Shown piece by piece: positions 9,448 to 17,268 of a DNA stretch of 64,000 nt. The position numbers were made by a program, and so were the translations under genes. How positions within the stretch are numbered: the first letter of the stretch is position 1; every line of letters begins with the position of its first letter. The notes under the pieces are model-generated. The model had not been told where the DNA came from and searched no databases. It saw only the letters and a list, made by a program, of their open reading frames with translations. Location of the stretch: contig NZ_CP187926.1 in the NCBI RefSeq assembly GCF_049933045.1, forward strand, positions 1,054,001 through 1,118,000, written 5' to 3'. Source of the DNA: Pseudocolwellia sp049933045. GTDB lineage: Bacteria; Pseudomonadota; Gammaproteobacteria; Enterobacterales; Alteromonadaceae.

Positions 9448-10296
9448 ATGAACTCTTTACAAATTAATTCTAAAAATACAGCAGCTCAATCAACTAACAT
9501 TAATGGCTCATTACATACCAAATTATCTAAATCTAAAAAATCAGTGATGAGCTTGTTAGTGATTGGTTCATTAATGGCAGCACCAAGTTATGCTTTTGAT
9601 GAAACAAGCACAGCAATAACGCCACAAGAAAAAGTAGAACAAGCCAATACTAACGTAGAAATTGGCTTTGGTTCTGGTGCTCTTATCGGTGCTGTAGTTG
9701 CTGGTCCAGTAGGTGCATTCGTAGCGGGTTTAGTGGGAAGTCTTATTGCTAAAAATGTAAATGCTGGCAACACCATCGACGATTTAGAAGTTAATTTAGT
9801 AAGTACACAACAAAATATAGATAAAGTAATAGCGCAGCATCAAAAGTCGTTACAAGCAACTGAGCAATCTTACCAAGCCGAGTTGTTATCACTAGAAAGT
9901 AACTATAAACAGTCAGCGCAACTGCAAGCAGAGAACTTATTAATGAGCTTACAGTTTTCAACAGGTTCAAGCGAAGTTAAACCGCATTATCAACAACAAA
10001 TAGTGTCACTGGCCAAAATGTTAGAGCAATCGCCAGACTTGTCTGTAGACCTTTCTGGTTATACCGATTTACAAGGTGATGAAATATTAAATCACGCTTT
10101 ATCGTTAGCTCGTGTAAACGCTGTTAAAAATGCCTTAATAGATGGTGGTGTTGAAAGCGACCGTATTAAAATATTTGCTTTGGGTGAATCAGAACCTGTA
10201 GTAGCAAGTACAGAAAAAGAAATCAGCTTTTATGACAGAAGAGTAGTGATTAAATTACATCAAACAGAAGAAGGGCAAACGGCACAAAATTTTTAA
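9448..10296 (+). CDS. pdsO: Sortase-associated OmpA-like protein PdsO
   Basis: A 282-residue exported protein. The ATG at 9448 is chosen over a TTG at 9409 because it has AAGGA seven bases upstream. An extended signal peptide with a long basic start precedes the hydrophobic stretch VMSLLVIGSLMAAPSYA. A glycine-rich segment (about residues 73-96, GFGSGALIGAVVAGPVG) may form a glycine-zipper membrane hairpin; a coiled region follows (about 105-155), then an OmpA-C peptidoglycan-binding domain (about 165-275) with DLSGYTD and the YDRRVVI terminus. In known loci pdsO is followed by the sortase target and a class GN sortase; here it is followed by a terminator. Confidence 0.88.
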   Translation: MNSLQINSKNTAAQSTNINGSLHTKLSKSKKSVMSLLVIGSLMAAPSYAFDETSTAITPQEKVEQANTNVEIGFGSGALIGAVVAGPVGAFVAGLVGSLIAKNVNAGNTIDDLEVNLVSTQQNIDKVIAQHQKSLQATEQSYQAELLSLESNYKQSAQLQAENLLMSLQFSTGSSEVKPHYQQQIVSLAKMLEQSPDLSVDLSGYTDLQGDEILNHALSLARVNAVKNALIDGGVESDRIKIFALGESEPVVASTEKEISFYDRRVVIKLHQTEEGQTAQNF

Positions 10297-10353
10297 GTGG
10301 TTTTTACTGCTGTAAGCTTTTCATGATTAATTAACAGAATATAGAAATATTCT

Positions 10354-10364
10354 AAGGAGGTGAT
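10354..10364 (+). promoter_or_regulatory. Orphan Shine-Dalgarno sequence
   Basis: AAGGAGGTGAT complements the conserved 3' end of bacterial 16S rRNA. No ATG, GTG or TTG follows at usable spacing; the next bases are TTAATTTTATAG. It sits 57 bases after the pdsO stop, exactly where the next gene of the operon would start. Confidence 0.6.
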
Positions 10365-10425
10365 TTAATTTTATAGTTATCAGTTTAAGTAGAGTTAGCC
10401 TCGATGGAGATAGGTGAAATTCAAA

Positions 10426-10460
10426 AATTCTAGTTGAGTATCATCAACTAGAATTTTTTT
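10426..10460 (+). terminator. Rho-independent terminator after pdsO
   Basis: Perfect 12-bp stem AATTCTAGTTGA/TCAACTAGAATT with loop GTATCA, followed by a T-run. It ends transcription from pdsO before the next gene at 10701. Confidence 0.9.
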
Positions 10461-10700
10461 ATTTTAAGTAAAGCTTACCCTCATAATAGCTTTCTATATT
10501 ACCGACCTCAGTTATACCGTTGATACTCACACAAGAAAAACACTTAACATTAATGCCTATGTCCCTCTATCTAGAACTTTCGCTTTATAAAACTCAAAGC
10601 GCTCATGCTTTGTAACTTTGTAATTGTTTATTACATAAGCTTGATTCTTAACTTTTCGCCATCACTATTATTAGTACGATAAGACTGAAGAGATAATAAA

Positions 10701-11237
10701 ATGACGAATGAAAAATTAAGTGCAGGCCAAAAATTTCCGACATTATCAGTTAACAAGCTTGATGGCGGGAAGATAGATTTTTTGAACCCTAAAGGTAATT
10801 TTGATTGGCTTTTAGTCGTGGCTTATCGAGGACAACATTGTCCTCTTTGTACGAAATATCTAACAGAATTAAATGAACTATTACCTAAGTTTCAAGAATT
10901 AGGTGTTGGTGTTGTTGCAATTTCTGGCGACTCAGAAGAACAAGCACATACACAAATAAACAAAATCAATCCTAGTTTCGATGTAGGTTATGGTTTAACA
11001 CTTGAACAAATGCAAACACTCGGCTTATATATTTCAAACCCGAGATCTGAAGCAGAAACCGACCATCCGTTTGCTGAACCAGGTTTTTTTGTTATTAATG
11101 GGTCAAAAGAAATTCAATTAATTGATATTTCAAACGCACCTTTCTTAAGACCTAATCTTATATCAGTCATTAATGGAATAGGCTTTATACGTAATCCAGA
11201 AAATAACTACCCAATTCGCGGAACGTTAGCTTATTAA
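10701..11237 (+). CDS. Peroxiredoxin-like AhpC/TSA-family protein
   Basis: A 178-residue thioredoxin-fold protein of the peroxiredoxin-like (AhpC/TSA, redoxin) group. The active site reads YRGQHCPLCTKYL with C47 and C50, a CXXC pair, followed by the typical VVAISGDSEEQA strand-helix. No signal peptide, so cytoplasmic. Family members are annotated as peroxiredoxins but substrate is not known. It is a separate transcription unit after the pdsO terminator; a DoxX-like membrane protein gene follows after 128 bases and may be linked functionally. Confidence 0.82.
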   Translation: MTNEKLSAGQKFPTLSVNKLDGGKIDFLNPKGNFDWLLVVAYRGQHCPLCTKYLTELNELLPKFQELGVGVVAISGDSEEQAHTQINKINPSFDVGYGLTLEQMQTLGLYISNPRSEAETDHPFAEPGFFVINGSKEIQLIDISNAPFLRPNLISVINGIGFIRNPENNYPIRGTLAY

Positions 11238-11365
11238 TTAGATAAGTAGTCTGACATGCGTAATCTTGATAGAAGAAAAACAAACGTTTAACTTGAGTAT
11301 TGATTCAGTAAAAGAAGATAATGCGGGAAGTTATACCTAAGTTATTTTTCATATAGAGAATCATC

Positions 11366-11779
11366 ATGTCAGACTCAGAACACAGCCCTCATTTATTTAT
11401 CAAAATATTATATTGGTTAAGTACAGGTATTGTTTTATTTTTACTAACCTTTGCAGCTATTTCATACCACGTAATGCATGATGCACAAGCTTCATATTTT
11501 ACAGCATTCGGATACCCAACTTATTTAGTTTATCCATTAGCTTATCTAAAAATAGCCGCTATTTTGGTTATTGTGTGTCATAAATTTAACGACTTACGAG
11601 ATATGGCTTATGCTGCTTATTTTCTTAATATGGCAATGGCGCTAGTAGGGCATATTGTTTATGGCGACTTTTACGGACATGCACTGGCGGGTATGATTGC
11701 TATCCCTATTTCGTATTTATTGGGTAATAAAGTACGAGGTCGTCCATCAAAGAATTTATTTGGTCGTTGGACTGATTAA
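11366..11779 (+). CDS. DoxX-like four-helix membrane protein
   Basis: A 137-residue inner membrane protein with four predicted helices (about 11-32, 45-70, 74-95 and 98-120). Pattern and size fit the DoxX-like family; members have been linked to quinone-dependent or thiol-related redox reactions, but the role here is not known. It follows a peroxiredoxin-like gene on the same strand, consistent with a redox pairing. The basic C-terminus (KVRGRPSKNLFGRW) would face the cytoplasm. A strong terminator follows. Confidence 0.7.
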   Translation: MSDSEHSPHLFIKILYWLSTGIVLFLLTFAAISYHVMHDAQASYFTAFGYPTYLVYPLAYLKIAAILVIVCHKFNDLRDMAYAAYFLNMAMALVGHIVYGDFYGHALAGMIAIPISYLLGNKVRGRPSKNLFGRWTD

Positions 11780-11793
11780 AAAACTAAATCTTT

Positions 11794-11838
11794 AGACAAT
11801 GAGTTATATGGGTACTCATAACTCATTGTCTCTATTTT
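11794..11838. terminator. Bidirectional terminator between convergent genes
   Basis: Perfect 14-bp stem AGACAATGAGTTAT/ATAACTCATTGTCT with a 10-base loop and a T-run on the plus side. It separates the DoxX-like gene from the convergent minus-strand membrane protein gene ending at 11848. Confidence 0.85.
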
Positions 11839-11847
11839 TTTAAATAA

Positions 11848-12540
11848 TTATTGTTCTACCAATAACTGAGTAAGCTTATAACCCGTTAAATCCTTTATTA
11901 CTGTGGAAACATAGTACATAAGAGCTGCAAGCATTAACATTGATGGTATTACAATAACTGGATAGCTCATTAAGGTCATATGACCAAGTTCTTCATTAAA
12001 CTCTACTGTTCCTGCAGGACTTGTTACAAGCCACTTTGCTAGCACATAATTCATTACAGCAGAAAAGATGAATGTTAATGCTAATAATTTGTTAGCAAAA
12101 CCTATCTTGTTTCTAAATACATCGGTTTTACCGTTTTCAGTTAACTTTTCATATACCAATCCTACCTTAAACATATATTCATTCAACAATAGCTTTGCAA
12201 TTAATGGCTTACCATACATACCTGTAAATATTGTGAATAATGCTATTAGCGTAGGTATAGATGCTTCTTTTATAGCAAGCCATTGTACACTTAACTCAAA
12301 CAGTGCAATTCCACCCGTTAATAAGGTACTAAAAAAACCGAATGCAGATATCAGGTTCATTTCTTTAGTTCTTAAGTAATCATAAATGGCATAGCCAAGC
12401 GGAAATGATAAAGCGACAATCAATCCCACGACAACGCCAAAATATTCTGGGCTGGAAAACTTCATTAGGATCCACGAAGGTAAAGCTACATTAAAAATGA
12501 TTTCTATAAAGGGTTTGTTTTTTGGTTTTTCCGTGGCCAT
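11848..12540 (-). CDS. VC0807-type multi-span membrane protein
   Basis: A 230-residue inner membrane protein with about six hydrophobic helices (residues about 12-28, 33-52, 62-80, 88-107, 147-165, 188-212). The start MATEKPKNKPFIEIIFNVALPS resembles proteins annotated as VC0807 family, whose function is unknown. No catalytic motif is visible. It stands alone, converging on the DoxX-like gene, with a family-1 inverted-repeat element in the upstream gap. The family assignment is from memory of the N-terminal pattern and is moderate. Confidence 0.65.
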   Translation of the reverse strand: MATEKPKNKPFIEIIFNVALPSWILMKFSSPEYFGVVVGLIVALSFPLGYAIYDYLRTKEMNLISAFGFFSTLLTGGIALFELSVQWLAIKEASIPTLIALFTIFTGMYGKPLIAKLLLNEYMFKVGLVYEKLTENGKTDVFRNKIGFANKLLALTFIFSAVMNYVLAKWLVTSPAGTVEFNEELGHMTLMSYPVIVIPSMLMLAALMYYVSTVIKDLTGYKLTQLLVEQ

Positions 12541-12617
12541 TATTTATTTCTACTCTGTGTTTTAAATTTAATTGCGGTTTTATCAAGCTAAGTTGTTCTG
12601 AAATTTTAACGATTACA

Positions 12618-12947
12618 TAGGGTTTGATAATCTATCAATATTGCTTTTACAGTAGCTTTATCAATATATGGACAAGGCGGTTATGTGATATGTAGCTTGT
12701 AACTCGAACACAAAATAACGTTCTGTCTATCGAAAGTTCGGGATTTCAAACAAGCGCAACCCTTTGGCTTCATTATAAACGAATTTTATCATTGCTGCCT
12801 ATAACCCATGCTCGCTATTTTTAATCGGGCTGCATAGATATAGAAAGTAGGGCGACTCAGGAGATAAAGCCGAGAATAACTATTATAGACAAGCCATGCC
12901 TCGATTAAATCCGTTTTAAATTTAACACTAATGATCAACAGACCCTA
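12618..12947. repeat. MITE-like element, family 1, full-length divergent copy
   Basis: About 330 bases collinear with the element at 42607-42982. Shared blocks include GGGCGACTCAGGAGA, AAAGCCGAGAATAACTAT and the right end GATCAACAGACCCTA. The left end TAGGGTTTGATAATCT is a decayed version of the terminal repeat. Both ends are bounded by TA. It lacks the ~30-base block with the CTACATGGATGTAG palindrome that is present in the other copy. No coding capacity. Confidence 0.7.
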
Positions 12948-13037
12948 CTAGCATCTTTATCATAAAGTATAGTTTATGAGATACTGTCTGTATTAGAGGT
13001 TATCATCGAACTATTTATCTATTTTCAGGAAAATTAC

Positions 13038-13313
13038 ATGCCAATTATTGTTGCAGGAAAACTCATTATTAAAGAGGGTTTACGAGATAGATTTATTATT
13101 GAATCGTTAGAGTCGGTATCAATAGCAAGAGATAATAAAAGCTGTGAAGACTTTTCTGTATCTCCCGATCTTTTAGAAGAAAACAGAGTAAACATCTTTG
13201 AAAAATGGAATTCACTTGAAGCTTTAGATGCTTTCAGAGTTGCTATTCCAGCAAACGATCTATTCGCTATGGTCGAATCTTTTCAAGTTAATGAGTATGA
13301 AATAGAGAGTTAG
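13038..13313 (+). CDS. ABM-domain (antibiotic biosynthesis monooxygenase-like) protein
   Basis: A 91-residue single-domain protein of the dimeric alpha-beta barrel ABM type. It starts PIIVAGKLIIKEG, has a central CEDFSVSPDLLEENRVNIFEKW strand pair with the family-typical W in EKW, and a helix after it. Members include quinol monooxygenases, haem-degrading enzymes and many of unknown role. An ATG at 13038 with AGGA upstream supports the start. It precedes a cupin protein gene by 143 bases on the same strand; a shared pathway is possible but not shown. Confidence 0.78.
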   Translation: MPIIVAGKLIIKEGLRDRFIIESLESVSIARDNKSCEDFSVSPDLLEENRVNIFEKWNSLEALDAFRVAIPANDLFAMVESFQVNEYEIES

Positions 13314-13456
13314 TCGATAAAGGCTCAATAATCGGCATCACGCGACTTTGCTAATCAAAACATAGTGATAACGAGTGAATAAATATAAGTAAGTAAAACT
13401 AAACCCTAGCTTTAATTAAGCATATTATCCTTCCTCATACTTTAGAGTAATGTAAA

Positions 13457-13888
13457 TTGAAAACTATTAGCCTAGCAGTTCTAAGTTCACCAATAATTGA
13501 AAACAAAGATGGAAGCGAAACAACAATAAACACAGGTTGTTCCGTATTTAACGACATCGAATATTCGATTGAAGATTATAACGGCTTATTTATTACTGAC
13601 AGAATTGGAGCTCAAAACTTTCGTCATCGTATGAGTGAACCTGGATACTTTAGCTCTTGGCATGTGGCTGGCGATGCAACTCTTATTGTTGTTCGCTCAG
13701 GTACTTTACGTATGACACTGCGAAATGGGGAATACCGCGACTTTTCTGCGGGAGATATGTTTGTTGCTGAAGATTATTTACAAGATAATGAAATCTTTAA
13801 CGATGAAATTCATGGTCACACGGCTGAGTTAATAGGTGAAGATACTTTATTAGCTGTTCATATTAAATTAGCCGTTAGAGTCGCTTAA
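13457..13888 (+). CDS. Cupin-domain protein
   Basis: A 143-residue protein with one cupin beta-barrel at about residues 55-125: HVAGDATLIVVRSGTLRMTLRNG followed by FSAGDMFVAED, the two cupin motifs in reduced form. The first motif lacks the usual paired histidines, so metal binding is uncertain. The longest frame begins with TTG at 13457; no ATG stands at the expected N-terminus, so a TTG start is the best choice but not certain. Function unknown. Confidence 0.65.
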   Translation: MKTISLAVLSSPIIENKDGSETTINTGCSVFNDIEYSIEDYNGLFITDRIGAQNFRHRMSEPGYFSSWHVAGDATLIVVRSGTLRMTLRNGEYRDFSAGDMFVAEDYLQDNEIFNDEIHGHTAELIGEDTLLAVHIKLAVRVA

Positions 13889-14074
13889 ACTAAAGCTTCA
13901 AGCTGAATCATCAACTGTTGGTTTCTATGTTTTTAAATATTGTTTTACAATATTGATTTAATAAAGAATAAACAAAAGCTTAAAATATATCTTCTAAACT
14001 TAACTGTCTTTCTTGAGCGTTAGGATTTTATTGTCTACAATAACGCACTTTTTTATTTACGTTAGAACGTTAAA

Positions 14075-14323
14075 ATGACCGACACTAATTCAAAACCAGC
14101 TTTACCAGATCAACTTTCGGGGAATCCTCGCAGCCCACATCATGTAGCTGAAATTTTTGAGCATACGATTGGTATTACACTTAACGGCAAAGAACATTTC
14201 AATGTTGAAGAGTATTGCATCAGCGAAGGTTGGGTAAAAATCCCTTCACCTAAAGCATTAGATCGTCGCGGACAACCTATGTTGATAAAACTTAAAGGTA
14301 CTGTTGACGCTTTTTATAAGTAA
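14075..14323 (+). CDS. DUF3297 family protein
   Basis: An 82-residue soluble protein with the conserved DUF3297 pattern: LSGNPRSPHHVAEIFEHTIG, LNGKEHFNVEEYCISEGWV and LDRRGQPMLIKLKGTVDAFY. The family is common in proteobacteria and has no established function; some entries carry a glutathione-peroxidase label without experimental support that I know of. ATG start at 14075. Monocistronic, closed by a terminator at 14371. Confidence 0.85.
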   Translation: MTDTNSKPALPDQLSGNPRSPHHVAEIFEHTIGITLNGKEHFNVEEYCISEGWVKIPSPKALDRRGQPMLIKLKGTVDAFYK

Positions 14324-14370
14324 TCAATACCTGAGAAGGTTTAGCTAGAATTTAGTTCAACCAAAAATAC

Positions 14371-14411
14371 AATACCCAATAACGAGTTGTTTCGATACTG
14401 GGTATTTTTTT
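14371..14411 (+). terminator. Rho-independent terminator after DUF3297 gene
   Basis: Stem AATACCCA/TGGGTATT with a ~20-base loop, followed by seven T. It lies 48 bases after the gene stop. Confidence 0.75.
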
Positions 14412-14497
14412 GCCTAAATTATGTATCTTCTGACTTAAGGCGTTTAATAAGTTACTTATTTTTCTGTAGGTGATTTCTTTAAATATGCTTTTTAACT

Positions 14498-14893
14498 CTA
14501 ATCATGAAAGTTACACATTTCTCTGCTTTTTATTATTTGCATAATGCCAAATACTGTAACCATTAAAGCAACTAATATCGTAGTAATAATCCCTGCCATA
14601 GTCGTTATCCAAAGTCGCATAAGCAACAAAAAACTAGAGCTAATAGCCCATAAAAAATCACCAAATGAGAAGTACAAGATTAACCATTTGTTTGGTGTTT
14701 GTTGCAATGAAGCCCAAATTAGATGAAGTCCATTTATTACTAACACAACACCTAGAATCTGTAATATCAATTCAGGAAAGTGGGTATCACCTCCTAAAAA
14801 TACAGCGACTTTTATTGGCAAGCATATAAATATCAATCCAAATATTATGCAACTTATGGCATTTGCCATTAAGACGTTTTTAAGTGTGAACAT
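14498..14893 (-). CDS. Small four-helix membrane protein, function unknown
   Basis: A 131-residue inner membrane protein when started at the second ATG (14893), which has GAGAG at usable spacing; an ATG at 14905 is also possible. Four hydrophobic helices are evident at about residues 8-28, 40-60, 70-90 and 94-120. I do not recognise the family. It is divergent from the damaged MarR-type gene at 14955, only 61 bases away, so the regulator may once have controlled it. Confidence 0.6.
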   Translation of the reverse strand: MFTLKNVLMANAISCIIFGLIFICLPIKVAVFLGGDTHFPELILQILGVVLVINGLHLIWASLQQTPNKWLILYFSFGDFLWAISSSFLLLMRLWITTMAGIITTILVALMVTVFGIMQIIKSREMCNFHD

Positions 14894-14954
14894 ATTTACT
14901 CTCATGTATACTAGGTTGACATAGACGTGAGTAGATTAAAGTAGAGAGTTATTT

Positions 14955-15424
14955 ATGTCAATAAGGTTGACAAGTAAAGGTACCCCCATGGTAGAAAGTC
15001 AGTCACTAAAGCTGGCTCTTGGTGCTAGCCAAGTTAATGATTTAATATCAAAATATTTATCTAATGCTTTAAAAGAAAAAGGTTATAAATTTGCGTCACC
15101 TTCAGCATTAAACTTTTTAAGTACATTAGAATGCGGCGTTAATTATGCGTCTGAAATAGCCAGAAATTTAGGTGTTTCACGTCAAATGGCAGCTAAAACC
15201 GTTAAAGAATTATGTTTAGCAGGATATTTAGAGCAGCTAGATGATGTAGGTAAACAAAAAAAATTGTATTTACTCAAACAGGCGAGTTGTTAATGTCTGA
15301 TGCAAGGCAGCTGTTGGCAGATATGGATAAGATCCTTAATCAACAACTTGGTAACAAAGCTATTGAGTCTACTGTGAATAATCTTAATAAAATACAAGCG
15401 TTAGTTAGTGGGAAATATCTATAA
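14955..15424 (+). pseudogene. MarR-type transcriptional regulator, frameshifted
   Basis: The first frame (14955-15293) encodes a winged-helix domain: ASEIARNLGVSRQMAAKTVKELCLAGYLEQLDD is a typical MarR helix-turn-helix and wing. It stops prematurely after KKLYLLKQASC. The next frame, entered near 15285, continues as GELLMSDARQLLADMDKILNQ and on to a stop at 15424, which is how the C-terminal dimerisation helices of MarR proteins usually read (G-x-x-L after the wing). Restoring one base near CTCAAACAGGCGAG rebuilds a ~155-residue protein. Either a genuine -1 frameshift or a sequencing error. It is divergent from the small membrane protein gene. Confidence 0.75.
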
Positions 15425-15987
15425 GTAGACCCAGTTAATTGTTATGACATGAGTAGTTAATAACGTGAGTTATTCCATAACAATCATTCGTAACATAGTC
15501 GTCATCCTCCCCCAATAAAGCGGCCACCAAAGAAGTAATAGGTACTTTAAACTAAACGTCTGCTATATCCGAAAATGAAGCCATTATATTTTTGCTTTGA
15601 TGTCTTCGCTATAAGCAAATATTTTTCTGTTAACACTATGGATTACATATATCGGATAGGCTATTTATATTACTTATACTCAAAGTGTGGCTAATTTTAG
15701 AGGTATATTAAAGGACAGTTAACATTAAAAATATTCAGTATGTCTAATAGCTACACTACTGCAATGTTACATCTTACAGGCAAGCCAGTAAAAACAAGAC
15801 ATATCACCCAATACTTACCTAGTTTGTTATTTAGACGTTGTGAAATGCATTATCAATGTCGTTTAAATGATTTAGGTTTATCCGTTGCTCTGTTGATCTG
15901 AATCAATGAGGCATAAATGCTTTAAGGTATGATGACGACTTCGCGTTGGTTAGAGCGTAATTGATAACAAACCTTGGGGACATAACG
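15425..15987. other. Gene-free interval upstream of nirK
   Basis: No supported gene in 563 bases. A 53-codon frame at 15740-15901 has no recognisable product. The main feature is the FNR-type box at 15893-15906. A pair of complementary tracts (TATCCGA near 15567 and TCGGATA near 15652) could form a long-range hairpin. Confidence 0.6.
15893..15906 (+). promoter_or_regulatory. FNR/DNR-type (CRP-FNR family) binding site for nirK
   Basis: TTGATCTGAATCAA is an exact match to the FNR consensus TTGAT-N4-ATCAA, centred about 88 bases before the nirK ATG. This predicts activation by FNR or a NO-responsive DNR/NnrR-type regulator under low oxygen. The regulator gene is not in the window. Confidence 0.8.
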
Positions 15988-17109
15988 ATGAATCCTTTTA
16001 AAAAATCAGCCCTAAATATCGCACTTGCTACAATACTTGTAGCCTTTTCAGTAGGGTCCTATGCTGGTGAGACACTTGATACTGCTAAAGTAGGCATTGC
16101 ATCAAAGGCGCAAGGACTTGAACGGATAACACAAACATTAGTAGCCCCACCATTTTTACCTGAGCATGATCAAGTGGCTAAAGGCGGCCCTAAAATTATT
16201 GCCATGTCCATGGAAGTGGTTGAAAAAGAAATTGAAATATCACCAGGGGCATTTGTTCAAGCAATGACCTTTGATGGTTCAAACCCTGGTCCAATGATTG
16301 TCGTGCATGTAGGTGATTATGTGGAACTAACGCTGAAAAATCCTAAAACAAATACACTTCTCCATAACATAGATTTTCATGCGTCGACAGGTGCCTTGGG
16401 TGGAGGGACTTTAACCCATGTATCTCCTGGTGAACAAGTTGTACTTCGTTTTAAAGCCACTAAAGCTGGTGTGTTTGTTTATCATTGTGCGCCAGGTGGC
16501 GTAATGATCCCATTCCATATAGTTTCAGGTATGAATGGCGCTATTATGGTTTTACCTCGTGAAGGTTTAAAAGATGAGAAGGGTCAATCTGTAAGTTATG
16601 ACAAAGCCTATTACGTCGGTGAGCAAGATTGGTATTTGCCTAAAGATGAGAGTGGTAAATACAAACGTTATAACTCACCTGCAGAAAGTATGGCTGACAC
16701 TATGGCTGTAATGCGAGGTTTAATTCCGACACATATTACTTTTAATGGAAAAGTAGGCGCTTTAACGGGAGAAAATGTGATGACAGCCAAAGTGGGTGAA
16801 ACGGTTTTATTTCTACATTCAGAAGCGAATCGTGACACTCGTATCCATTTGATTGGTGGTCATGGCGATCTTGTTTGGCCAGGAGGTTCATTTGATGACA
16901 GACCGCTCACGAACCAAGAAACATGGTCAGTACTTGGAGGAGCAGGTGCTGCAGTAATGTACACCTTTAAACAACCTGGTACTTATGCCTATGTTAACCA
17001 TAACTTAATTGAAGCCGTTATGTTGGGTGCTTTAGCTGAAGTATCGGTAGAAGGAAAATGGAATAATGACTTAATGGAACAGCTTTCTAAACCTAGTCCT
17101 ATTAAATGA
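15988..17109 (+). CDS. nirK: Copper-containing nitrite reductase NirK
   Basis: A 373-residue periplasmic two-domain cupredoxin reducing nitrite to nitric oxide. The ATG at 15988 is preferred (GGGGA eight bases upstream, signal peptide ending SVGSYAG). Copper ligands are complete: type 1 H126, C167, H177 and M182; type 2 H131, H166 and H338; catalytic D129 and a histidine in IHLIGGHGD (about 287). Motifs HNIDFHASTGALGGG and YHCAPGGVMIPFHI are diagnostic. The product NO needs a partner reductase, not present here. An exact FNR-type box lies upstream. Monocistronic with its own terminator. Confidence 0.96.
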   Translation: MNPFKKSALNIALATILVAFSVGSYAGETLDTAKVGIASKAQGLERITQTLVAPPFLPEHDQVAKGGPKIIAMSMEVVEKEIEISPGAFVQAMTFDGSNPGPMIVVHVGDYVELTLKNPKTNTLLHNIDFHASTGALGGGTLTHVSPGEQVVLRFKATKAGVFVYHCAPGGVMIPFHIVSGMNGAIMVLPREGLKDEKGQSVSYDKAYYVGEQDWYLPKDESGKYKRYNSPAESMADTMAVMRGLIPTHITFNGKVGALTGENVMTAKVGETVLFLHSEANRDTRIHLIGGHGDLVWPGGSFDDRPLTNQETWSVLGGAGAAVMYTFKQPGTYAYVNHNLIEAVMLGALAEVSVEGKWNNDLMEQLSKPSPIK

Positions 17110-17190
17110 GTAACTAGAAAACATTGCTAAAGTGCTTATATAAAAGTGAATTAGGTTAAATCTTCGTATTGTGATCTGATTTTTGAAGTA

Positions 17191-17220
17191 AAAAGGAGCT
17201 TATTTTCATAAGCTCCTTTT
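17191..17220 (+). terminator. Rho-independent terminator after nirK
   Basis: Perfect 12-bp stem AAAAGGAGCTTA/TAAGCTCCTTTT, loop TTTTCA. The A-rich and T-rich arm ends allow it to serve both nirK and the convergent minus-strand gene. Confidence 0.85.
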
Positions 17221-17268
17221 CTGTTAAAACAATCAAACTTAACTAACTTACTTAATTAACTAAGCCAA

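Larger units (their letters stand above)
10297..10700. other. Interval where sortase and target genes are expected
   Basis: No reading frame of note in 404 bases. It holds an unused strong Shine-Dalgarno sequence (10354-10364) and a strong terminator (10426-10460). In homologous pds loci this position carries the sortase target protein and the sortase gene. I read the interval as the scar of their loss. Confidence 0.55.

Noticed and set aside
15740..15901. 53-codon frame upstream of nirK
   Set aside because: No good ribosome site, no recognisable protein, and its end overlaps the FNR-type box; most likely chance.
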